A stretch of DNA of 64,000 nucleotides from Phaeodactylibacter xiamenensis (GCF_000759025.1 NZ_JPOS01000075.1:1-64000); one strand, 5' to 3'. Counted from the first letter of the stretch, positions 52,835-62,279 are shown. A program made the numbers and translations. Notes: generated from the letters alone by a model not told the origin.

Positions 52835-54040
52835 ATGGGGCAATGGGCGCTACATATCATGGTTGGGCTGAGCGCACTGGCGCTGTTACATACATACCTG
52901 ATTTACCCTTCGCTGATGCGCTGGCTGGCACGCGGGAAATCACCCAATCAGGATGTCTACCATCCCGAATCTAACTGGCCGCAGGTAGCGGTGATCATGT
53001 CGGCCTACAATGAGGAAGCAGTTATCGAAGAGAAAATGGCTCACCTGCTTGACCTTCGTTATCCGGAGGGGCGGCTGTCCATTTTTATTGGTTCGGACTG
53101 TTCAGATGACCGCACAAATGATATCATTGCGCCCATCGCTGCGGAGAAAAAGCACATCCACTTTTTCCCGTTTCAGCAAAGGCGGGGCAAACCCGAAGTT
53201 ATCAATGAACTGGCAGGGTACGCCCGGCAGCAATTTGTATCGGACGGTATCGACCCCATTTTTGTGGTAACGGATGCAAGCGTTATGCCTGCTCCCGAGG
53301 TGCTGTTCAAGCTCGTACAGCACTTCCAAAATCCGGAAATCGGGCTGGTCGATGCACACATATTGCATACGGGTATGCAGCAACAGGGCATTTCCGAAGC
53401 GGAGAATACTTACATCTCCGGTGAGGTCCGCCTGAAACACTACGAAGGGCTGGTCTGGGGTCGAATGATGGGCCCCTTTGGCGGCTTTTATGCGATCCGG
53501 GCCCGCTATTTCAGCAGAGTGCCTCCAACCTATCTGGTGGATGACTTTTACATCACCATGCGTATGTTTGAGCAGGGCGGGCTAGCCATTAACGAACTGG
53601 ACGCCATCTGTTACGAAGCTGTTTCTCATGAAATACAAGAGGAATACCGCCGGAAAGCCCGTATCTCAGCCGGCAATTTTCAAAACCTGACGACATTCCC
53701 GCATTTGTGGTGGCCACCGGTAAATCCGCTGCAGTTTGCGTTTTTTTCTCATAAAGCCCTTCGGTGGCTTGGCCCGTTTTTCCTACTTTTGATCCTGGCG
53801 GGCAGTGCTGTCCTCGCAGCATTGGGCAACTTATTCTGGCAGTGGTTGTTTGCCGTATTGACGGGTGGTATCATCCTGGTGCCCGTCCTGGATCAGCTGC
53901 TTCGGAAAGCAGGCTTGCATTGGCTGCCCCTGCGGGGTGCCCATTATTTTTTGGCAATGAACCTGGCTTTGCTTACCGGTTTTTTCAAATTTATTAAAGG
54001 AGTACGCTCAAATGTCTGGCAACCAACTAAACGTAACTAA
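52835..54040 (+). CDS. Membrane family 2 glycosyltransferase
   Basis: A 401-residue processive-type GT2. An N-terminal membrane segment precedes the GT-A domain (VAVIMSAYNEEAVIEEKM, FIGSDCSDDRTNDI, FVVTDASVMPAPE, VSHEIQEEYRRKARISAGNFQ, where the usual Q/RxxRW reads YRRKAR). At least three membrane spans follow in the last 120 residues (GPFFLLLILAGSAVLAALG and others). This is the architecture of synthases that polymerise and export polysaccharide. Its end overlaps the ribB start by 29 nt. Confidence 0.92.
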   Translation: MGQWALHIMVGLSALALLHTYLIYPSLMRWLARGKSPNQDVYHPESNWPQVAVIMSAYNEEAVIEEKMAHLLDLRYPEGRLSIFIGSDCSDDRTNDIIAPIAAEKKHIHFFPFQQRRGKPEVINELAGYARQQFVSDGIDPIFVVTDASVMPAPEVLFKLVQHFQNPEIGLVDAHILHTGMQQQGISEAENTYISGEVRLKHYEGLVWGRMMGPFGGFYAIRARYFSRVPPTYLVDDFYITMRMFEQGGLAINELDAICYEAVSHEIQEEYRRKARISAGNFQNLTTFPHLWWPPVNPLQFAFFSHKALRWLGPFFLLLILAGSAVLAALGNLFWQWLFAVLTGGIILVPVLDQLLRKAGLHWLPLRGAHYFLAMNLALLTGFFKFIKGVRSNVWQPTKRN

Positions 54041-55172
54041 GCAACAGGGTTTTCAACTCAATACCATTGATGAGGCCATCCGTGATATTAAAGCGGGAAA
54101 GGTAATCATTGTGGTGGATGACGAAGACCGCGAAAATGAAGGCGATTTTATCTGTGCAGCCGAGTGTGTGACGCCAGAGATCATTAATTTTATGGCCACT
54201 CATGGGCGTGGGTTGATCTGTTCGCCTATTGATGAAAAGCGGGCAGATGAGCTGGACCTCAAAATGATGGTCTCTTCCAATACCGCCCTGCATGAAACGG
54301 CTTTTACCGTATCGATCGACCTGATTGGGCATGGTTGTACTACAGGTATTTCGGCTTACGACCGGGCTACCGGTATCCGAAAATTAGTGGACCCGGCTAC
54401 CAAGTCTACTGATTACGCCCGCCCGGGGCATATTTTCCCGCTGCGGGCCAAGACCGGGGGCGTCCTCCGCCGTACCGGGCATACTGAAGCAGCCATCGAC
54501 CTGGCTCGTCTTGCCGGCTTTGAGCCAGCAGGTGTACTGGTGGAGATCCTTAACGAAGACGGGACGATGGCCCGCCTGCCGGAACTCATGAAAATTGCAG
54601 AGCGCTTCGACCTCAAAGTCATCGCCATCAAAGATTTGGTGGCTTACCGGATGCGCAACGAGCGCCTGATCAAGCGGGAGCTATCTGTTTCCATTGATAC
54701 CCAATACGGGCCCTTCGAAGTCATCGCATTCCGCCAACTCACCACGGATGATATCCACCTGGCTATAAAAAGAGGCGACTGGAAAGTAAATGACCCCGTC
54801 CTGGTACGTGTGCATTCCTCTACCGAAACTGGTGAAATTTTGGGCGGTCTTTTCAATAGCTACGGTGTACAGCTGCAAAAAGCCGTTGAGATGATTGCTG
54901 AAGAAGATCAGGGTTTGCTGCTCTACATGCGCCACAGCGAGAAATCAGATGCTATTCTTCACCACCTTGCAGATTATCAGAAGCGGCAGTATAATGGCGA
55001 AAACCCTGAGCTCAGCAAACGAGCCGAAATGACCCAGCGGGACTTTGGTGTAGGTGCACAAATCCTGCACGATATGAATGTGACCAAGCTGCGGCTCATC
55101 ACCAATACGCCCCGTAAACGGGTGGGACTGATCGGGTACGGTTTGGAAGTAGTGGAGAATATTACGATGTAG
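54012..55172 (+). CDS. ribB: 3,4-dihydroxy-2-butanone-4-phosphate synthase with degenerate GCH II domain
   Basis: A 386-residue RibBA-like protein. The N-terminal RibB half (1-215) is intact: [68 protein letters not shown]. It makes the four-carbon precursor of riboflavin from ribulose 5-phosphate. The C-terminal half has the GTP cyclohydrolase II fold, but the three zinc cysteines are Thr271, Asn282 and Tyr284 ([13 protein letters not shown]), and the catalytic YLRQEGRGIG reads [10 protein letters not shown]. Only RibB activity is expected, as in RibBX-type proteins; a separate GCH II must exist elsewhere. Confidence 0.93.
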   Translation: MSGNQLNVTKQQGFQLNTIDEAIRDIKAGKVIIVVDDEDRENEGDFICAAECVTPEIINFMATHGRGLICSPIDEKRADELDLKMMVSSNTALHETAFTVSIDLIGHGCTTGISAYDRATGIRKLVDPATKSTDYARPGHIFPLRAKTGGVLRRTGHTEAAIDLARLAGFEPAGVLVEILNEDGTMARLPELMKIAERFDLKVIAIKDLVAYRMRNERLIKRELSVSIDTQYGPFEVIAFRQLTTDDIHLAIKRGDWKVNDPVLVRVHSSTETGEILGGLFNSYGVQLQKAVEMIAEEDQGLLLYMRHSEKSDAILHHLADYQKRQYNGENPELSKRAEMTQRDFGVGAQILHDMNVTKLRLITNTPRKRVGLIGYGLEVVENITM

Positions 55173-55174
55173 GT

Positions 55175-55813
55175 ATGCGGTACGAACGCAAGTACCGCAT
55201 AGAGCATGCTCACCCGCAGGTGGTCCAGGTGGTCATCCGGCAGCACCCGGCGGGCTTTCGGCCGCTGTTCCCACCCCGGCAGATTAATAATTTATATTTT
55301 GATACGCCTGATTTTGCTGCTTTTCAGGATAATGTCACCGGTACGCCCCAACGCCTGAAGTATCGCCTTCGCTGGTACGGGGACGATTTCTCCTGCATCC
55401 GCAATCCGGTGCTGGAGGTAAAAATCAAAGACAATCTGGTAGGGTGGAAAAAGCATTACCCCTTACCGGAAGGCAGGTACAGTGCTTTGGACTGGGAAAA
55501 GCTGGTCAGCCTGTGCCGGGAAACCCTGGGAAAGGGACTGGACTTACAACCCGTTTTGTTCAATACTTACCAGCGTTCTTACTGGGGGGCACCCGCGCTG
55601 CCTTTCCGGCTCACAATGGATACCGGGCTGCGGTTCGGGCCCTATCAGGCGCACCGGGAGCCTGCCCTGCCTTTTACGGATTCCGCTACTGTAATTGAAG
55701 TCAAATACGATCAGCAGGAAGACGAGGGTACGGCATTCATCCTGCAGCACTTGCCTTTCCGGTTGAGTAAGAACTCCAAATTTGTAACCGGCATCAACCT
55801 CTGTTACGGTTAA
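55175..55813 (+). CDS. VTC-domain polyphosphate polymerase-like protein
   Basis: A 212-residue tunnel-fold protein of the VTC/triphosphate tunnel family. Visible are RYERKYRI, NNLYFDTPDFAAFQDN, LKYRLRWYGDD, NPVLEVKIKDN, VIEVKY and the closing SKNSKFVTGI. Basic and acidic residues at these points bind phosphate and metal in yeast Vtc4, which makes polyphosphate. A bacterial role is not established. It starts 2 bp after ribB and ends the operon, overlapping the convergent PorP gene by 4 bp. Confidence 0.88.
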   Translation: MRYERKYRIEHAHPQVVQVVIRQHPAGFRPLFPPRQINNLYFDTPDFAAFQDNVTGTPQRLKYRLRWYGDDFSCIRNPVLEVKIKDNLVGWKKHYPLPEGRYSALDWEKLVSLCRETLGKGLDLQPVLFNTYQRSYWGAPALPFRLTMDTGLRFGPYQAHREPALPFTDSATVIEVKYDQQEDEGTAFILQHLPFRLSKNSKFVTGINLCYG

Positions 55814-56850
55814 AACTTAGGGCAAAGCACCACCTCGTCCTCGTACTCGCCCAGATAAGCCAGAGAGAGCTCAAAAGCGCCCCGTTGTTTGCGCAGGGAG
55901 CCTATACCGTCAATGCGGGCATCATAGCTCAGCCCCAGCAGGAAGTTGCTGAACTCAATACCTACCATGCCCACAACGGCATCGAGCATGAAGTTATCCA
56001 GCTCGTCCCGGACCGGGCGTACCCAGCCTCCGGTATGCAGGGCTACGCCTGAAATTTCATCAATCAGGAAGCGGATATTGCTGCCCGCATTAGCCGCCAG
56101 GTGAGGGCCCTGTGCATACAGCAGCGCCCGTGGCTGAATCTGAATACCCAGGCCTACCGGGATATTCACATTGACATAAGCGGTGTATTTGCGGTGCAGA
56201 AAGTCGGAATTGCCCAGTTCGGGCTGATCCTCGTTATAAAAGAAACTGATCTGCGGCTCCAAAATATGGTGCATTGCGGCACCCGCATAGACAGAAACAC
56301 CTTTCTTGGGCGCATAGGTGTAATTAATACCCGCCGAAATATCGCCATAGGCAAAGTTATTGGCAGGAAGGATTTCAGCGCTTGGATTGGTATACCCATC
56401 ATCGCCACCGAACTGATCTTCAAAATTGAAGCGCTCGTAGCCGAAGTTGCGCTGTGCCAGCCCTGCCTGGAAGCCGGCGCTTAAGAACTGATCGTTGGAT
56501 TTGCTCAGGCTTTTGTGAAAAGCCCCGGCGACATTGATCTGATTATTGGAAAAGCCGAATTTTGGTACCCGGTCATTGTAAAAAACCACACCCACACCAA
56601 AGGCATCCTTATACCGCTTGCCGATGCTGTTGAGCCCGAAGCGCAGGTCAACTGCTCCGGCATAAGTCTGATACGGGTTTTGGTCCCGGTAGACGAGCGC
56701 CACCCGGTATTTCCCGTTGAAGGTGCCGCTCAGAGCCGGGTTAAGGGTGAGCGGTGCTGCAAAGAATTGAGTAAAGTGCTGGTCTTGCGCGGTAAGGCGC
56801 AGGCCACTCAGCAAAGTAAAACAAAAAAGGAGCAGGAATAGCTTCTTCAT
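55810..56850 (-). CDS. PorP/SprF-family T9SS outer-membrane protein
   Basis: A 346-residue beta-barrel with a signal peptide (LLSGLRLTAQ) and the family opening DQHFTQFFAAPLTLNPALSGTF, RVALVYRDQNPYQTYAG. Barrel strands run to AFELSLAYLGEYEDEVVLCPKF. PorP/SprF proteins help secrete or anchor T9SS cargo, often a partner encoded next door. No large adhesin lies next to it here, so its cargo is unknown. Confidence 0.93.
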   Translation of the reverse strand: MKKLFLLLFCFTLLSGLRLTAQDQHFTQFFAAPLTLNPALSGTFNGKYRVALVYRDQNPYQTYAGAVDLRFGLNSIGKRYKDAFGVGVVFYNDRVPKFGFSNNQINVAGAFHKSLSKSNDQFLSAGFQAGLAQRNFGYERFNFEDQFGGDDGYTNPSAEILPANNFAYGDISAGINYTYAPKKGVSVYAGAAMHHILEPQISFFYNEDQPELGNSDFLHRKYTAYVNVNIPVGLGIQIQPRALLYAQGPHLAANAGSNIRFLIDEISGVALHTGGWVRPVRDELDNFMLDAVVGMVGIEFSNFLLGLSYDARIDGIGSLRKQRGAFELSLAYLGEYEDEVVLCPKF

Positions 56851-56958
56851 AGAATCGGTTCATGTGATTGTGCGGCCAAAGTTAAACAGGCCGCCGGACT
56901 AAAACGAGTATTTCGCGCTGATAAGTCAGAAATAGGAACGGAATTGGCTGATATTTAT

Positions 56959-56966
56959 TATTTTTG
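56959..56966 (+). promoter_or_regulatory. -7 box of the NlpC/P60-like gene
   Basis: TATTTTTG, an exact TAnnTTTG match, 31 bases before the ATG. Confidence 0.45.
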
Positions 56967-56997
56967 AAAATATCTTGATTTCCGTAAACCCGCATGC

Positions 56998-57849
56998 ATG
57001 CCCTCTTACGCTATTTGCCCATTGAGCAACGTGCCTATCCGGAGCAATTCTTCGGACAAGAGCGAGATCGTGTCCCAACTACTGTTTGGTGAGCTGGCTG
57101 AGGTGCTGGAAACCAAAGGCCGGCAATGGGCAAAAATACGCTGTATCTGGGACAATTACGTTGGCTGGGTGGCTGCCAATCAGCTCAAAGCCATTACACC
57201 CAGTGAATTGTCGGTTTTCCGGGAGCACTTTGCCTACAGCCTGGAGCTTTTTCAACCTCTAATGGCGGATAATGAAGTGATACCTGTGGTTATGGGCGCA
57301 CGTCTGCCCAACTTCGATGGCATGCGCTTCGCACTTGACAATACGGTCTATACCTTCAGTGGCCAGGCAGTTTTTCCGGAGCACATCAAGCCTTCTGCCG
57401 AATTTATCCTCAAAATTGCGCGGCGTTATCTGCATGCGCCCTTCCTCCACGGTGGGCGTTCCCCCATGGGTATAGATGCTGCCGGCTTCACACAAATGGT
57501 GTTCAAAATTGCCAATATTGCTTTGCCCCGTGAAGCAGCCCAACAGGTCTACATCGGTACAGCCGTAGATTTTGTAGAGCAGTCTATGCCTGGTGATGTG
57601 GCTTTCTTTGAAAACCGTACCGGGCGTATTACCCATTGCGGTATCATTTTGCCGGATGCGGAGGTCATTCACGCTTTCGGCAGTGTGCGTATTGACAAGA
57701 TTGACCACTACGGTATCTACGACCGGTCTGAAAAACGATACACGCACCGCCTGCGCGTCGTCCGCAGAATGCTGAAGACGGAGGCCACTCCCAAGCAGGT
57801 GAAACGCCGGGTGAGCGGGCATATCCCCAATCAGGTGGAGCTCTTTTAG
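56998..57849 (+). CDS. NlpC/P60-fold protein without catalytic cysteine
   Basis: A 283-residue protein of the YkfC-like type: two N-terminal SH3b-like domains (about 1-130), then an NlpC/P60 domain. The segment that normally reads GIDCSGFTQ is GIDAAGFTQ, with Ala161 in place of the nucleophilic Cys (GATGCTGCC in the DNA). The two downstream histidines are kept at the usual 12-residue spacing (His213 in ITHCGIIL and His225 in VIHAFGSVRID). There is no signal peptide. Peptidoglycan-peptide cleavage is not expected; a binding or regulatory role is inferred. Confidence 0.88.
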   Translation: MPSYAICPLSNVPIRSNSSDKSEIVSQLLFGELAEVLETKGRQWAKIRCIWDNYVGWVAANQLKAITPSELSVFREHFAYSLELFQPLMADNEVIPVVMGARLPNFDGMRFALDNTVYTFSGQAVFPEHIKPSAEFILKIARRYLHAPFLHGGRSPMGIDAAGFTQMVFKIANIALPREAAQQVYIGTAVDFVEQSMPGDVAFFENRTGRITHCGIILPDAEVIHAFGSVRIDKIDHYGIYDRSEKRYTHRLRVVRRMLKTEATPKQVKRRVSGHIPNQVELF

Positions 57850-57895
57850 ACGATGTTGGAGGACGCGCTCTAAAAACGAATCCCCCAAAACAGCC

Positions 57896-59254
57896 TTACA
57901 CCGCCCGGATAATATCGTACTGCGTCAGAATGTGCAGGGTCCCCGCCTTGTCCTTCGCAATAACAGCCGGAATAGTCCGGTCTACATACTTGCTCAGCTG
58001 AGAAAAAGGCAGATCTTCCTCTACCAGTGGGAACGGAGCGCCCATGATGGCCGCAACGGTTTGCTCAGCGTGGTTCATGGGATTTTCCAATAAGTAGGAC
58101 AAGACAGCAGTTTCCGTGATCGAGCCGACCATTTCACCTTCCCGCATGACTGGCAACTGAGAAATATCGTGGTCCTTCATCATTTTGAAGGCAGCCTGAA
58201 CGGTATCCGTTTCGCTAAGGGTGATGAAACGGTCGTCATGCTTCATATTCAGCAAGTCGCGCACACAAAGTTCGCGCTCCAGGAAGCCCCGTTCCCGCAT
58301 CCATTCATCATTATAGATTTTACCGACGTAGCGGCTTCCGTGATCGTGGATAACCACCACCACCACATCTTCGGGCGTAAGTTCATCCTTAAGCTGCAAC
58401 AGTCCGGCAACAGCAGAACCTGCAGAATAGCCCAGCAGCAGGCCTTCTTCGCGGGCCAGGCGCCGGGCCATGAGAGCACCGTCCTTATCGGTCACCTTTT
58501 CGAAGCGGTCAATTACTTTGAAGTCCACATTCTCGGGGATAATATCTTCGCCTATGCCTTCTGTGATATAAGGGTAGATTTCCTTTTCGTCAAACTCGCC
58601 CGTCTCGTGGTACTTCTTAAAAACGGAGCCATAAGTGTCAATGCCCCAGATTTTAACATCCGGGTTTTGCTCCTTGAGGTAGCGCCCGGTGCCGGAAATG
58701 GTGCCGCCGGTGCCTACACCCACTACCATGTGAGTGATTTTACCATCGGTCTGTTTCCAGATTTCAGGGCCGGTGCTTTCGTAGTGAGCGGTGCGGTTGG
58801 ACAGATTGTCATACTGATTGCACCAGTAGCTGTTAGGGATTTCCGTGCTCAGGCGGCGGGCTACGCTGTAGTAAGAACGAGGGTCATCGGCCTCTACATT
58901 AGTAGGGCAAACAATGACTTCGCCACCCACTGCGCGGAGGAGGTCTATTTTTTCCTTCGACTGCTTATCGGTGGTGGTGAAAATACATTTGTAGCCTTTG
59001 ACTGCTGCCGCGAGGGCCAGGCCCATGCCCGTATTGCCGGAAGTACATTCAATGATGGTCCCTCCGGGTTTGATGTCCCCCCGGGCTTCTGCATCTTGTA
59101 GCATCTTCATCGCCATCCGGTCTTTGATAGAGTGTCCCGGATTGAAGGTCTCCACTTTCATCAGTACCGTTGCCGGGATGTCTTTAACGACTTTATGGAG
59201 CTTGACAAGCGGTGTATTTCCAATGGTATGCAGGATATTTTCGTAGTATTCCAT
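57896..59254 (-). CDS. Cystathionine beta-synthase
   Basis: A 452-residue PLP enzyme that joins serine and homocysteine. The catalytic domain has GNTPLVKL, the PLP lysine in NPGHSIKDRMA, ECTSGNTGMGLAL, the phosphate-binding VGVGTGGTISGTG, and GYSAGSAVAG. A C-terminal CBS-domain pair follows (about 330-450: FITLSETDTVQAAFKMMKDHDISQLPVM, and the last repeat). The vertebrate N-terminal heme domain is absent. The CBS pair may bind an adenosyl ligand. A cysteine synthase role is possible, but the CBS pair favours this call. Confidence 0.9.
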   Translation of the reverse strand: MEYYENILHTIGNTPLVKLHKVVKDIPATVLMKVETFNPGHSIKDRMAMKMLQDAEARGDIKPGGTIIECTSGNTGMGLALAAAVKGYKCIFTTTDKQSKEKIDLLRAVGGEVIVCPTNVEADDPRSYYSVARRLSTEIPNSYWCNQYDNLSNRTAHYESTGPEIWKQTDGKITHMVVGVGTGGTISGTGRYLKEQNPDVKIWGIDTYGSVFKKYHETGEFDEKEIYPYITEGIGEDIIPENVDFKVIDRFEKVTDKDGALMARRLAREEGLLLGYSAGSAVAGLLQLKDELTPEDVVVVVIHDHGSRYVGKIYNDEWMRERGFLERELCVRDLLNMKHDDRFITLSETDTVQAAFKMMKDHDISQLPVMREGEMVGSITETAVLSYLLENPMNHAEQTVAAIMGAPFPLVEEDLPFSQLSKYVDRTIPAVIAKDKAGTLHILTQYDIIRAV

Positions 59255-59288
59255 GGGTTTTACTTGGTTTGCCGCAAAGGTATAAAAT

Positions 59289-60194
59289 TCATCGATGGTA
59301 TTTCACCTTCACGAAGAATCGGGGGTCGATGGCGCCCAGCAACTTTGCCACGAGGGGAGAGACGACCACGATCACATCATCCTTGTAAACCGTGTCGGGT
59401 ATCCGGCCTACCACTTTAGCGTAAACGGTACGGCGGCTCATCGGGTTGTAGATGGACACCACCGATCCAATCTCTGCCTTTCGGTGCATCGCCATGAGGT
59501 CTGTTTCATCCTTCATGTCTTTTGGCCAGAAGGCTACCCCCTGATGCTCCCGCTCCCGTTCGCCCGCCATGTCATATTGAAAAAGCTTACGGTAGGCAGC
59601 GTTGCGTTTGCCCAGCTCCCCACCTGCGTAGGCACGGAGGCTGTCCGGAATGCCGTTGAGGCTCAGCCAGCCTACATGCAGGATTTGGTTACTTTTCAGG
59701 GTATGATCCAGCAAGCCATTGCGCATCATAATTTCCTCCATGGGGATATCAAAGTAGGATTTGGATATTTTATAGAGGGTATCGCCCTTGCGTACCACAT
59801 AGTACACCGGTGCGAACCGGCCGGGTATGATGTCCTTCTCCTGATACTGTTCAATGGCCTGTTTGGGGATAGGGATACGGACCGGCATGCCCACCCGCAT
59901 CGTCTGAGGGCTAAGCCCCGGGTTATGAAAATAGAGCTCCTCAAGGGAAAGCCCGTAAAATTTTGCCAGCGAAAACAACGTCTGCTTTGGCTCCAGGTAG
60001 TGGTTGAAGTATTTTTCATTAAACTGGCCCACCGACAGAAATATGGTATCTTTGGGGGTAAGGTAACTGAGGCTGTCCCCGGTAGCTTTGGCCAGCAGCG
60101 GCAGGCTCAGGAAAGCGCACAGCACAGTGGCTTTAATTATGAATGGGGCAAGGCCAGTCCCTGCCAGTATAGTCGCACTAGTCGTTTTCCTCAT
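59289..60194 (-). CDS. LysM peptidoglycan-binding protein
   Basis: The 301-residue exported protein (hydrophobic segment ATVLCAFLSLPLLA) has two LysM domains: about 65-110 (EPKQTLFSLAKFYGLSLEEL) and about 131-175 (YYVVRKGDTLYKISKSYF). The C-terminal 90 residues (EIGSVVSIYNPMSRRTVYAKVVGRIPDTVYKDDVIVVVSPLVAKLLGA) look like an RlpA-type double-psi barrel. It probably sits in the periplasm bound to the cell wall. It is divergent from kdsB. Confidence 0.88.
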   Translation of the reverse strand: MRKTTSATILAGTGLAPFIIKATVLCAFLSLPLLAKATGDSLSYLTPKDTIFLSVGQFNEKYFNHYLEPKQTLFSLAKFYGLSLEELYFHNPGLSPQTMRVGMPVRIPIPKQAIEQYQEKDIIPGRFAPVYYVVRKGDTLYKISKSYFDIPMEEIMMRNGLLDHTLKSNQILHVGWLSLNGIPDSLRAYAGGELGKRNAAYRKLFQYDMAGEREREHQGVAFWPKDMKDETDLMAMHRKAEIGSVVSIYNPMSRRTVYAKVVGRIPDTVYKDDVIVVVSPLVAKLLGAIDPRFFVKVKYHR

Positions 60195-60256
60195 AGTTTA
60201 GGTTCCTGTTTGGGGTTCATGTTTTGCTGAACCAGAAGAGCAATATAAACAAATAT

Positions 60257-61006
60257 ATGAAATCAATTGCGGTGATTCCAGCCCGTTATGCAAGTACGCG
60301 TTTTCCCGGCAAACCTCTGGCTTTGCTGGGAGGCAAACCTGTGATACAGCATGTCTACGAACGGGCGCAAAAGGCCCGCCAAATCGATGAGGTATGCATC
60401 GCCACTGATGACGAGCGTATCCTGGAAGCTGCTGCACGGTTTGGGGGCAAAGCCGTCCTGACCGATGCCAGCCACCTTAGCGGGACCGACCGTTGTGCGG
60501 AAGTGGCCCTGCAATACCCGGAAGGTAGCCTGATTGTCAATATACAGGGAGATGAGCCGTTTATCGACCCGGCGCAGATCGATCTAGTGGTGGCACCGCT
60601 GATGGGCAATGATCCGGCAGATATCAGTACCCTTGTCGTCCGGCTCAGAGATGCGGAGGCCCTGCACAACCCCAACGTCGTGAAGGCGGTAAAGTCCGCT
60701 ACCGGGCAGGCCTTGTATTTCAGCCGTTCGCCCATCCCCTACCTGAGGGGCGTACCCGCTGAACAATGGATGGAACAGGGTGTTTTTTTCAAGCATTTGG
60801 GCATTTACGGGTTTCAACGGTCTGTTTTGCTAGAGGTTGCCCAACTGCCACCCGGGCATTACGAACAAATGGAGTCGCTGGAACAACTCCGCTGGCTGGA
60901 AGCTGGCTATCGCATTCACATTGGCACTACCCGGACCGAAACAGTGGGCATAGACACCCCCGAAGACCTGGAAGCTGCCGAACGCCTTTGGAACGAAAGC
61001 AATTAA
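60257..61006 (+). CDS. kdsB: CMP-Kdo synthetase
   Basis: A 249-residue cytidylyltransferase from MKSIAVIPARYAST; the ORF's first 11 residues are dropped because they precede the conserved start. It activates Kdo for lipopolysaccharide. It has the nucleotide-binding VIPARYASTRFPGKPLALLGGKPVIQHVYERA, TDASHLSGTDRCAEVA, VNIQGDEPFIDP, and YFSRSPIPYLR with HLGIYGF. Full length. It heads a small operon with a membrane protein and a NUDIX enzyme. Confidence 0.96.
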   Translation: MKSIAVIPARYASTRFPGKPLALLGGKPVIQHVYERAQKARQIDEVCIATDDERILEAAARFGGKAVLTDASHLSGTDRCAEVALQYPEGSLIVNIQGDEPFIDPAQIDLVVAPLMGNDPADISTLVVRLRDAEALHNPNVVKAVKSATGQALYFSRSPIPYLRGVPAEQWMEQGVFFKHLGIYGFQRSVLLEVAQLPPGHYEQMESLEQLRWLEAGYRIHIGTTRTETVGIDTPEDLEAAERLWNESN

Positions 61007-61007
61007 T

Positions 61008-61256
61008 ATGGATAAACAAAAATACTATCGCCGCTGGCTGCTCCGCGCGCCCATCGGATTGGTGCTCATTGGTTTTGGTGCCTGCCTGATTGCCGAAGCC
61101 GCTATGGACAAATATGATGGCGCTTCTACCTGGCATTGGGTAGCCTATGGGACACTGGCCCTGGTGGTCTTCAACAGCGGACTGAGCATCTTTGGCGATG
61201 CTATATTGCAGCGGGTAAGGTACGAGCGAGCCCTGGAAAAAGAGATGGAAGCATGA
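61008..61256 (+). CDS. Small two-span membrane protein
   Basis: An 82-residue protein with two hydrophobic segments (APIGLVLIGFGACLIAEAAM and WHWVAYGTLALVVFNSGLSIFG) and charged ends. Starts one base after the kdsB stop and overlaps the NUDIX gene by ATGA, so it is translated within the operon. Function unknown. Confidence 0.8.
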   Translation: MDKQKYYRRWLLRAPIGLVLIGFGACLIAEAAMDKYDGASTWHWVAYGTLALVVFNSGLSIFGDAILQRVRYERALEKEMEA

Positions 61257-61816
61257 ATTATTGCAGCCACTGTGGGTCTGACAGGCTAAGGTTTACCATT
61301 CCAAACGGAGATAACCGCCCACGCTATGTATGCGGCAGCTGCGGCCGTATTCACTACTCCAATCCCAAAATTGTAGCGGGCTGCCTGCCCATTTGGGAAG
61401 ACAAAGTGCTTCTGGCAAAGCGCTCTATTGAGCCCCGCCTTGGCTACTGGAATGTTCCCAGCGGCTACATGGAAAATGGCGAAACGGTGGAAGAAGGCGC
61501 GCTGCGGGAAGTACGCGAAGAAGCCAGGGCGCAGGTGAAAATTACCGGCATGCACACCATATATAGTATACCCCACATCAATCAGGTGTATATGCACTTT
61601 CTGGGCGAGCTGCAGGGGCCAGATGCCTTTGGAGTGGGAGAGGAGAGCCTGGAGGTACGCTTATTTACCGAAGCGGAAATCCCCTGGGATGAAATCGCAT
61701 TCACTTCTTCAATATTTAGTTTGCAACGCTACTTCGCCGATCGCAAACGGGGGCACCATCAGTTGCACTTAGGCCAGCTGGACTACCCCGGCTCTGCTAC
61801 AAAAAATCGCGATTGA
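61253..61816 (+). CDS. NUDIX hydrolase with N-terminal zinc ribbon
   Basis: 187 residues from MNYCSHCGSD; the longer ORF start lies within the preceding gene. An N-terminal CxxC...CxxC ribbon (CSHCGSDRLRF, YVCGSCGRIHYSNPK) precedes the Nudix box GYMENGETVEEGALREVREEARAQ (GX5EX7REUXEE). This arrangement resembles NADH-pyrophosphatase-like and ADP-ribose-type family members. It hydrolyses a nucleoside diphosphate linked to X; the substrate is not clear. Its end overlaps the convergent cdd by 20 bp. Confidence 0.92.
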   Translation: MNYCSHCGSDRLRFTIPNGDNRPRYVCGSCGRIHYSNPKIVAGCLPIWEDKVLLAKRSIEPRLGYWNVPSGYMENGETVEEGALREVREEARAQVKITGMHTIYSIPHINQVYMHFLGELQGPDAFGVGEESLEVRLFTEAEIPWDEIAFTSSIFSLQRYFADRKRGHHQLHLGQLDYPGSATKNRD

Positions 61817-62279
61817 AACCCACGGGCAAAAGAGCCTGCCCGCTTTCCACCTCGTAAACCGTGCTATCGTCACCCTGCATAAGAATACGGATGGGCTGCT
61901 GTTGCCGGTCTTCCATTTCAGAGATAGCCTGCCGGCAGGAGCCACATGGGGCAGCGGGTTCCGGCACCGCTTTATTTTCGTTGCGTACACGGATCGCAAT
62001 GACTTCCAGTTTTTGCTCCGGGTAGTTGAGGGAGGCGTTGCCCAAAGCCACCCGCTCGGCACACAGGCACATGGGATAAGCCGCGTTTTCCTGATTGGCA
62101 CCCTGTACGATGGTCCCGTTGGATAGTTGTGCAGCGGCACCAACTTTAAAGTTAGAATAAGGAGCATAAGCCAAATCCATGGCCTGGCCTGCCGATTGCA
62201 GCAATGTCTGATCTGCTGCTGATAACTCATCAACACTATCGTAGATACGGATATTGGTTTCCAGCTTTCGAAGTCGCAT
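61797..62279 (-). CDS. cdd: Cytidine deaminase
   Basis: A 160-residue homotetrameric-type enzyme that deaminates cytidine and deoxycytidine. Zinc site: CLCAERVALGNA (Cys and catalytic Glu) and PAAPCGSCRQAISE (two Cys). Substrate segment: YAPYSNFKVGAAAQL. Full length. Confidence 0.95.
   Translation of the reverse strand: MRLRKLETNIRIYDSVDELSAADQTLLQSAGQAMDLAYAPYSNFKVGAAAQLSNGTIVQGANQENAAYPMCLCAERVALGNASLNYPEQKLEVIAIRVRNENKAVPEPAAPCGSCRQAISEMEDRQQQPIRILMQGDDSTVYEVESGQALLPVGFNRDFL

Noticed and set aside
59295-60230. 311-residue plus-strand ORF
   Set aside because: Antisense to the LysM protein, whose LysM motifs and signal sequence are clear.
61136-61252. N-terminal extension of the NUDIX ORF
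   Set aside because: It overlaps the small membrane protein in another frame; the zinc ribbon begins at MNYC with an ATGA overlap.
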